A stretch of DNA of 64,000 nucleotides from NCBI GenBank assembly GCA_038373865.1, contig JAXGGA010001668.1:80299-144298 (forward strand). Direction: 5' to 3'. How positions within the stretch are numbered: the stretch's first letter is position 1; each line of letters starts with the position of its first letter. Shown here in pieces: positions 57,092-64,000 of the stretch. The notes below the pieces were generated by a model, which saw only the letters and a program-made list of their open reading frames with translations, did no database searches and was not told the DNA's origin. The position numbers and the translations under genes are program-made. Origin of the DNA: Uloborus plumipes (taxonomy: Eukaryota > Arthropoda > Arachnida > Araneae > Uloboridae).

Positions 57092-57364
57092 CTTTTGTGA
57101 AATTATATTATGTTGCTGTAAATTTCATAGTCAAAGAATTGCACATTTATCTCGCACTTACTTTATTTCTGCCCAAAATCAGACAAAGTGTAATAATAAT
57201 TTAGTAAAAACAATATCAAATTGATAAACACTCGTTATAATTTTGCTATGAGACACATAAATGAACATATATGAACGCATGAAAAGTGAAAATAGTAAAT
57301 AATACTTTAAAAGACACAGTATAAAATAACACATTTCTATTTTTTAAATTGTAACGAAAAGTGA

Positions 57365-57370
57365 TTTATT
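57365..57370 (-). terminator. Possible poly(A) signal of the K+ channel gene
   Basis: AATAAA on the - strand, 228 bases past the stop. A nearer AATAAA at 57535-57540 is an alternative. Either leaves the two convergent transcripts only about 250-450 bases apart. Confidence 0.45.
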
Positions 57371-57597
57371 TTATCCTGGTATTAACATTTCAATTACTTC
57401 AAAACTAAGTTGTGACTGCTTTTTTGAAGGAGAAAGATCTAAATCTTTATGTTTGGAAAAATACTGAAAGTCTAGGACTGCATGGAAAAGTCAGAGATGC
57501 TTTTCCCATAATTGTACAGATTCTACTCTATTATTTTATTTGCTGAAGACATCAGTTCTGTGTTTTCTATAATCAACTCATTTGGTGCTTAACTGTT

Positions 57598-57854
57598 CTA
57601 AGGTGGCATTAATGGCTTGTTGGTCTCTTCTAATTTGTGTGTTGGGACTATTATAGTTCCATAGGATTTCATTTTTGCTTCATTTATTGAAAGCTTATGC
57701 ATTGGTCGAGTAAAATGAGGCTTTTGGAACTTGGACATTTGATTCGGGTTGGTGAATGGTAACGGATCTTCGAAGCGGCAGTCATAGTTATGGATGAAAT
57801 CAGCTGTCATGGCCATCATAAACATCATGACTGTCAGACCAGCTATGATGTAAA
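57598..57854 (-). CDS. K2P channel last exon: TM4 and tail
   Basis: Encodes FYIIAGLTVMMFMMAMTADF then an 84-residue exon product ending TNKPLMPP-stop (TAG at 57600-57598). The acceptor on the - strand is TTTTTTACAG. Confidence 0.88.
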
Positions 57855-60266
57855 CTGTAAAAAATTACAAAATGTTAGAAAATAAAACATGGAATGTTAA
57901 TTGTATTGTTAACAGAACTTCAATTTTTTTTTGTACTGATTATATTAACTATTAGGCGTACTGAGATAATAAAAATAATTCAGACAAGAAAACTTCCTAA
58001 ATATTAAATTAATTATAGTTATATATTAAATAAATTGAGGTACTATTTTTTTTTTCAATGATTTAAGGCAAATATATACGAAAGGTGTTTGCTAATTTAT
58101 TAATAGAGTTTATTCTAAGTTTACTATTGTATAAACATACAAATTTGCAAGCCAGTAATTATGAAATCTTAGCATTGTGTTCATTAAAAATTCAAGAATA
58201 CTTGTGAGTATTGTAATTGGCAAGCTAGTTACTTTGCACTTACCCCATTTTTGTGGATGTTACTTGCTTCATTCATAAATTTTTACCATAAAAACATGAA
58301 CTATATTTGTTATGTGCTTGATCTGCTTTTTTTTTTAAGTTTTGCAAAATGCAAACTAATAGTGCATTTTTTTTCTGTTGCAATTTGAGACAATATCTTG
58401 CACTTTTTGTGAACTAAAAACAAAATGCAATATCTTGATTCTTCTAAATTTACAGAATATAATTGTTATCAATATTTTAAATATATCAAGTGGTTAAACA
58501 AGTTAAAACTAACCATGGTTTTTCATTTTTACATTTTGTAAACAAATCCCCATAAATTTTATTCGTCGGAGAAAATGTTCTTAGCCTCTCTTTCGCCTGG
58601 AATCTATATTTTAGTTATGATCTTTCCAGTTAAAATGTTTATATTGCCACATTTAACTTAGAGATTGCACAGAAATCACTAAATACCTTAGTTCAGACTC
58701 TTACTCAATGAATAAAATTAAGTAATTTCTGTTTTAAATATTGTTTGCACTAATAAGGATAAGGTTTGAACCAAAACAAATTAAAAATCCAACTGTTAGC
58801 TCAACATTTTCATTAACTCATGGAAATATCGTTTTGAACTTTACATTAAATTGATTACACTATGTCATTAATTTATGCTGTATCCCACCCCAATATGTGG
58901 CACCGGTAGTTGTTTCTATAAGTAAAATGTTGGACTTACATGTGGCTCCATACTTATACAGTTCTGTGTATGGGGAATTTGGGTTGAGTGCAGGAACAAA
59001 ATCTCCCAATCCGACTGTAGTCAGAGAAATGAAGCAGAAGTATATGGCGTGAAACATACTCCATCCTGTCTCGTAGGTGGAGAAGAACACAGATGGCAAA
59101 ATGAAGCAAAACAGCAATATTAGAACCTATTAAAATAAAAAACGATTATTAATCATTAAGTGTGTTATGGAAATAATATTTTTCAGTCATGTTTCCTTTT
59201 TTTTAATTTTAGCACTGCAGTAAACTCTGAATCACATTCTGCGGTCTTTCCCTATTTTTCACGTTCATTATCATTTTTGCTATTATTTAAATGTATGTGT
59301 AAGTGTTATTGCTTTTTTTAGCTTTTGTATATAGTTGTATCGTTTTTTACCTAGTTTTCAGATTATCCGCAGTATTGCTTATGTGCGGTTTCTGAGCCAA
59401 ACTATTCTGCAGAAAATTGGGAGTTTATTATAATAGTAACCATATTATACTGTCGTTGTGCTTTTTTTTCTCTCTCTTTTTATAAATATTGATTGTAGAG
59501 CAGTGATGTATTTTAATTTTAATAATAGAAAATATTGCATCCAGGGGTGCCCACAGGAGGGGATTATGGCACAAGTTGCGCCATCAAATTTTTGGGGGGG
59601 ATTTTTCAAAACTAATTTATTTATTTATTTATTTAAATTGTTTATTAATTTATTTTTAATTTAAATTACTCATATTTATTTTTTAATTTAAATTATTTAC
59701 TGATTTTCTTAAATAAAAAATCATTCATTAGTTTATTTTTTAATTTAAATTGTTTCTTTTATTTCTTTATTATTATTATTTATTTATTTATTCTGTGTGT
59801 GTAATTAGAATGTCTGGAAGAGAAAAAGCGATTCAATTCTGCGCATAATTAGTACTTTTAAAGCATACATAAAAAAGTTATAGTTATAATTTTCAAAAAT
59901 ATATTAATTTTTTTTTAAATAAATAAATAATATTTTAAAAAAATAAATAAAATAAAAAAGAGGGGTCAAAATAAAAAACAAAAAGCACAAGATGGTTTTG
60001 AACATTTTTTTTTGAGGGGGGGGGAATTTGCCCCATTGAGCTTGGGGGGGATGGGCACCCCTGATTGCATCTCATTTTGTTCGAACTAGAAACCTATTTT
60101 GTTTGTGAAGAAAAAGTTTTTTTTGCTGTTGTCAAAGTAATACAAATATACAAGGGCATATGCCTGCATTTTTCACTAAAAAAAACATTTCAGGGTATAA
60201 TTTGTTGATGGAGGTTCGGTAATTTCGTCTTTATTATACATCCAGAAAAGTTGAACATCATTAAAG

Positions 60267-60324
<58 letters not shown>

Positions 60325-61678
60325 TTGATCAATTCGGACATTTTCTATAGAACTGATTTCATAAGGCCACTATTTCATTTCATTTCTCAATAAAAACAGC
60401 AAATCATAATCAAAATCTGTTTGCCGGCTAGATGTGGCCTGTGGGCCGTAGGTGAGAGAAAATTAGTAAGAGAGAGATGCTTCAGAGTAAAAGTGAAAGA
60501 TCTATGTAATATACTCACTAAGATTGTTATCACATGGGTCAGCCTGATGTAAACTGGTTTGACCAATCTTCCCAGTTTGTGGAAGAGTGACGCTTTGTAG
60601 GCTTCTGACAGATTGATCATTTTCTGAACATAGGCTGCAAGCATTACTAATGTTACTGGAATGCCCAAAGCTGTGTACGCTATGCATATCGCTTTGCCGA
60701 GATCAGTTGATGGAGTGATGTGTCCATAACCTGAAAATATAATTTGATCAAATGATTACAAGGTTTCTCTTCTGACTCAATGTGCATTTTTTTTACCAAT
60801 TGAGTTTGCCAATGAATCAGTGGTAGATAGCTTTACTATTAGCATTTGCTTAAGCATGCCATACTTTGCAAAATATTCATTGTCTTAGGTAATGTAATTG
60901 TTATTCCTGTCAATTAGGGAGAAAAAAATTTTCCTATCATTCTAGAAACGTTAGGAAGGATGTGTCTTCCTTTGAAAAGAAAAAATTTTCAGCCAAATGG
61001 TTATATTAGCTTAATAATGCTACATCTCAATTATCGTGATCTTTTTTTAATAATGTCAAAATAAATTGAGAAAAAGCCTAGCTACATCATACACCATACT
61101 TTCTGAATCTAGACTAGTCCACTGGAGGTACTAAAAACGTGATATTTTCTGTAACGAAACCCTATTTTCCCTATTGATAGCTAAGTGTGTAGGTTAATCT
61201 TTATTTCAAATAGCCACAAAATCGCTTAAATTAATTGAAGGGCTTGGAGGATGAAGGGGCTAAGTTACATTAAAAAAAAGAACACTCTGTACAATGGTTA
61301 GCAATGCATACAGTTAAACAAATAAACTTGGTACATTAAACAGTAGATGTCAATAGACCAATTTCATACGCACACTAATGACAAAACCAGAAAACAAAAA
61401 AGCTGCAACAACTGCAACAATAAAACTTTGAATTTTAATTACTTGCAATTTCTATTTTGTCACTGAACCCCTTCATCTTCCATGCCCTTCAGTTCTAAAC
61501 TTTTGTTACACGACTAAATTAAGTGAAAATAATTTATCATACATACCAATAGTTGTAACAAGAGTGGCGCAAAAGAACATAGAGTCTGCAAATGTAAACT
61601 TGGCAGTCTTATTGGGAGACTTGATGCCTCTTATACCGAGAGACTGTAACTCACTCAAAAACTCGTCAAATGCTTCGG
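57598..61678 (-). CDS. TWIK-like two-pore K+ channel, 3' four exons
   Basis: Two-pore-domain potassium channel of the plasma membrane giving background K+ conductance. Exons on the - strand: 61678-61547, 60730-60519, 59126-58940, 57854-57598, all GT-AG and in phase. Pore 1 is FADSMFFCATLVTTI then GYGHITPSTD. TM2 is KAICIAYTALGIPVTLVMLA. TM3 lies in ILVLILLFCFILPSVFF. Pore 2 is MFHAIYFCFISLTTVGLGDF. TM4 is FYIIAGLTVMMFMMAMTADF. The pore 2 style (YFCFISLxTxGLGDxVP, ELYKxG) fits the TWIK/KCNK1-6 branch. The cytoplasmic tail is about 60 residues. Exon(s) for the N-terminus and TM1 precede 61678 on this strand and were not found up to 64000. Confidence 0.93.
57855..58939. other. K2P intron, nothing recognised
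   Basis: AT-rich intron without visible element ends. Confidence 0.6.
58940..59126 (-). CDS. K2P channel exon: TM3 and pore 2
   Basis: Encodes VLILLFCFILPSVFFSTYET, WSMFHAIYFCFISLTTVGLG and DFVPALNPNSPYTELYKYGA. The selectivity filter is TVGLGD. Donor GTAAGT, phase 1. Confidence 0.93.
59345..59440. mobile_element. Pogo-like end fragment
   Basis: TTCAGATTATCCGCAGTATTG and GCAGAAAATTGGGAGTTTAT match the right-end type at 62210-62300 and 10440-10485. Only a fragment remains. Confidence 0.5.
59542..60063. mobile_element. hAT MITE, 522 bp
   Basis: Inverted ends CAGGGGTGCCCA on both sides with a perfect 8-bp duplication ATTGCATC (59534-59541, 60064-60071). The interior is AT-rich with TTTA runs. 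In a K2P intron. Confidence 0.88.
60271..60320. repeat. (AT)n microsatellite
   Basis: About 25 AT repeats with one phase slip at 60280. Confidence 0.95.
60519..60730 (-). CDS. K2P channel exon: filter 1 end, TM2
   Basis: Starts within the first Gly codon of the pore 1 filter and encodes YGHITPSTDLGKAICIAYTA, then LGIPVTLVMLAAYVQKMINL to THVITIL. The intron splitting the GYG codon is a conserved K2P position. Donor GTGAGT. Confidence 0.93.
61547..61678 (-). CDS. K2P channel exon: extracellular cap end and pore 1
   Basis: Encodes EAFDEFLSELQSLGIRGIKS, PNKTAKFTFADSMFFCATLV and TTI plus the first base of Gly. NKT is a possible N-glycosylation site in the extracellular cap. Acceptor TTTCTGCAG, donor GTATGT. 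Confidence 0.9.
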
Positions 61679-61684
61679 CTGCAG

Positions 61685-62490
61685 AAAGAAAGGGAAAATG
61701 CGATCTTAGTGGCAGAAAAAATTACTATGAAAACAAAACAATTTTGATAAATGTATAAGTTTTCTATGGTACTAGAAAGAAATTTTTCGTAAAAAGTGAA
61801 TAAGTGGGGGTGGGGTCAGGAAAAGTAATAAATTAAAAGTCTTTTTTGTTGTTGTTTTAGAAAAAGTATGGCCAAGTATTCTTGTTCATGACAATATCTC
61901 CATTGTTATTTAATTACTCTCCTATCTGTTTTGCTCTGGTCATTTAATTTCTATTATACTTTTTTACTATCTTAAAAATTTAATTTGCATTACTTTTTCT
62001 TTAATTTAAAAAGAAGAGCCACTATTAACGTCAGTGCTCCAGTTATTTTCATTTTATGGAGAAAATGGGATTTACTTTTTGGCATCATCAATATGTGTGT
62101 GCGTGTGTATTAATGTTTCAATAATGTTATTGTTCGTTTTTAGTAAAACTTTAAATGTACTTGTTAGTATTATTGTTTTTTTTTAGCTATTATATACACT
62201 AGTATCATTTTTTGCCTATTTTTCGGATTATCCGCGGTATTCGCTTATCCTCGGTTACCGTGCCACCCTATTCTGTGGATAAACGAGAGTTTACTGTATA
62301 TGGTGCAAACAGTATAACTTCTAACTCGATAAAATTCATAAAGAAGATAATATTCAATTCATAACACTAAGTAAAATTAGGTGGGAAGATCTTCTCCTGA
62401 GAATGAATTGGCCTTTAACCCGACTTCTTTTGTGAAATATCAAGAGAAAGACCTAAAAAAAGATGATAGAACTGTGCCTGGATGGGGATC
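61685..62490. other. K2P intron; pogo-like end at 62210-62300
   Basis: TTCGGATTATCCGCGGTATT and GGATAAACGAGAGTTTACTG are pogo-like end sequence. Nothing else was recognised, and no upstream channel exon. Confidence 0.5.
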
Positions 62491-62754
62491 AGGGGAATGA
62501 GCAACGGGGGACGATCGCCCCCACATTGAGGGACTCATCACTGGTAAATTTTCAATATTTAACTTAAAAAAAGGCATTTTTAATACGCTTTTATTAGTTT
62601 CACATGTGGGTTTGTTTGTATGTATGTATGTAGCTCTGAATAAAAGATAAAATTTACGTTCTTTGCAAAAATAAAAGTAATATATTTAATACTATTATTA
62701 ATGAGTAAAAACCAAAAAGCAACGTCTAAAAACATAAATAAGTTAAGTTAAAAA

Positions 62755-62801
62755 TCGGAAAACATGTTTCAAAGGCATAAAGCCCCTTTCTTCAGTGCCA
62801 A
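62755..62801 (-). ncRNA. Hammerhead ribozyme, stem I mismatch
   Basis: On the - strand TTGGCA, CTGAAGA, stem II AGGGGC/GCCTTT, GAA, ACATGT, T, then TTCCGA. The second stem I pair is C against T. Core bases are intact. Confidence 0.6.
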
Positions 62802-62818
62802 GCAAGAATTATTCTTGC

Positions 62819-62865
62819 TTGGCACTGAAGAAGGAGGCTTTATGCCTTTGAAACATGTTTGCCGA
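62819..62865 (+). ncRNA. Type I hammerhead ribozyme, minimal stem III
   Basis: TTGGCA (62819-62824), core CTGAAGA (62825-62831), stem II AGGAGGC/GCCTTT with a bulge, GAA (62850-62852), stem III AC/GT around AT, cleavage U at 62859, then TGCCGA pairing fully with TTGGCA. All invariant core bases are present. Confidence 0.72.
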
Positions 62866-63279
62866 TTTTTAACTTATTTGTGCTTTTATACGTTGCTATT
62901 TGGTTTTTACTCATTTGCGCACTAAGTAAATTGTTTTTAAAACTATTATTAATACTAAAGGCTACACTATGTTACATGTGTTGATGTATTATAAGTGCAT
63001 GTAAACTTAGCGGATATTCAATAGTGTAGAAAATCAGAGGGAAATCAGAGTATTATGAAATATTTTGATTAACTCTAAAAGCGTATTTTTTTTAGTTTTT
63101 TTAAACTATATTTTAAAATTATTAGACTTTGATGTTGGCAGAAAAGAGGTTTAGGGCTCTGCTCAAGATATGTTTTACAATTGAAGTCCATAACATGTGA
63201 GCTCAACATGTGTAAACCAAGATGTGTATTAAAAGATGCATAATAAAGTCAATCCCTTGAAACATTTATGGATCCGCCC

Positions 63280-63453
63280 TTGCAGAGGATTTGGCAATTC
63301 TAAAAGTGAAGAACTGAAGGTCAACTTCTAGCAGGGGGGAGAAATGGGAAAAGCTTCTAAAGAAGGCCAAGGGGTCTACAAGAAGTAGTGCAAATTGATA
63401 AAAATTAATTGATGTTCAATCAATCTACAATTTACAAAGTGATACCTGGTACG
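63280..63453. other. No feature seen
   Basis: Unique-looking sequence between two copies of the same MITE family. Confidence 0.4.
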
Positions 63454-63708
63454 CAGGGGCGGAACCAAGGGACGGGCGATCGCCCCTCCTTTGAGGCCCC
63501 TCCATCAGAAAATTAAAACATTGAAGTTCAAAAAGCTTAATTTTAGACGAATTTTAATGACGTCGAAGGAAGGAAGTTCGGGCTCTTCACGGATTTTTTT
63601 CGAAATTGAAGTCCGAAACCTATGTGATCAATATTTGCAAACATAGTAAAAAGTAAATTATAAAATCAATCGCCCCTCCCTTGAAAATTTTCTGAACCCA
63701 CCCTTGCT
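63454..63708. mobile_element. GCGATCGCCC-family MITE, inverted copy
   Basis: Left end CAGGGGCGGAACC, right end ACCCACCCTTG. Opposite orientation to 1059-1302, sharing GAAATTGAAGTCCGAAACC. The flanks CTGGTACG and CTGGTGCT share only the first five bases. Confidence 0.62.
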
Positions 63709-64000
63709 GGTGCTTGAATAAATTTTCCAAACTACTAATATAAGAAGGGAAGTAAAAATATTTAAAGTTGAAAGCTATGATTTAAATTTAAAAATCAACG
63801 TATTTATTGCTTATCAAATAGGATAATCACGAAGCATTTAAAAATAAATATTCGTATCAATTTTAAGCATCAAAACCTTATCAATCACTACTTTTAAGCA
63901 AAACGGGAGAGAAAGAATAGTTTTCCGTCAAACCGGTTGCGATGTGATGTGATAAGGTGTTACAATCGTTACATATAGATTATTAAGAAAGTTATCTCGG
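63709..64000. other. No gene seen
   Basis: AT-rich window end; no channel exon recognised. Confidence 0.4.

Larger units (their letters stand above)
62703..62941. mobile_element. Hammerhead hairpin element with 12-bp duplication
   Basis: Inverted arms of about 105 bp (62701-62809, 62811-62914) with several differences and a 1-base loop, flanked by the direct repeat ACTATTATTAAT (62691-62702, 62942-62953). Both arms carry hammerhead folds facing outward. The architecture equals 50143-50420 although the sequence is different. Confidence 0.8.
62493..63279. mobile_element. GCGATCGCCC-family MITE, long copy with insertion
   Basis: Left part has CAGGGGAATGAGC and GGACGATCGCCCCC; right part has GAATT-like GAAGTCCATAACATGTGAGC and ends GATCCGCCCTTG. 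The interior has (GTAT)n and the hammerhead hairpin element at 62703-62941. Flanking octamers do not match well, so the bounds are approximate. Confidence 0.45.

Overview
The window is AT-rich, intron-rich animal nuclear DNA. The gene set (choline kinase, translin, a two-pore K+ channel) and the mix of mobile elements (hAT, Tc1/mariner, pogo/Tigger-like, piggyBac, Helitron, CR1-like LINE, hammerhead-bearing retroelements) fit an arthropod, possibly a chelicerate such as a spider. The lineage is an inference from style; no single gene proves it.

Genes. (1) The 5' part of a choline/ethanolamine kinase gene is on the + strand (exons 20367-20494, 23463-23685, 24457-24584, probable 28494-28547). 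The exons for the catalytic half were not found downstream. (2) A complete translin gene is on the + strand (six coding exons, 45171-56989, 233 residues) with a poly(A) signal at 57086. (3) The 3' part of a TWIK-like two-pore potassium channel is on the - strand (exons 61547-61678, 60519-60730, 58940-59126, 57598-57854); its first exon(s) lie upstream or outside. Translin and the channel converge tail to tail with only about 600 bp between stop codons.

Mobile DNA fills most of the rest. 1-7.8 kb: hAT-type MITEs, a hammerhead element broken by a MITE, and a 1.56-kb palindromic Tc1/mariner-type element. 7.8-15.2 kb: a four-level nest (Tigger-like, then a 6.8-kb hAT, then a foldback element, then a Tc1-like transposon), each level except the foldback dated by target-site duplications. 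16.4-25.4 kb: the kinase 5' exons with several MITEs. 25.4-31.5 kb: a 6-kb inverted repeat whose arms each carry a higher-order array of about 146-bp monomers and share CCTACTTTCCCGT ends. 33-40 kb: a hAT element, a Helitron fragment with its 3' hairpin, and a nearly full CR1-like LINE on the - strand. 41-42.5 kb: an element carrying a 17-bp minisatellite. 44-64 kb: translin and the channel, with MITEs in the introns.

The most interesting signal is a dispersed set of short insertions (1461-1648, 44452-44762, 47361-47735, 50143-50420, 62703-62941, fragment at 21653) that contain type I hammerhead ribozyme folds. Several occur as inverted pairs and four insertions are flanked by 12-14-bp target-site duplications. 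They look like small Penelope-like or retrozyme-like elements. They fall into at least three sequence families that share the same architecture.
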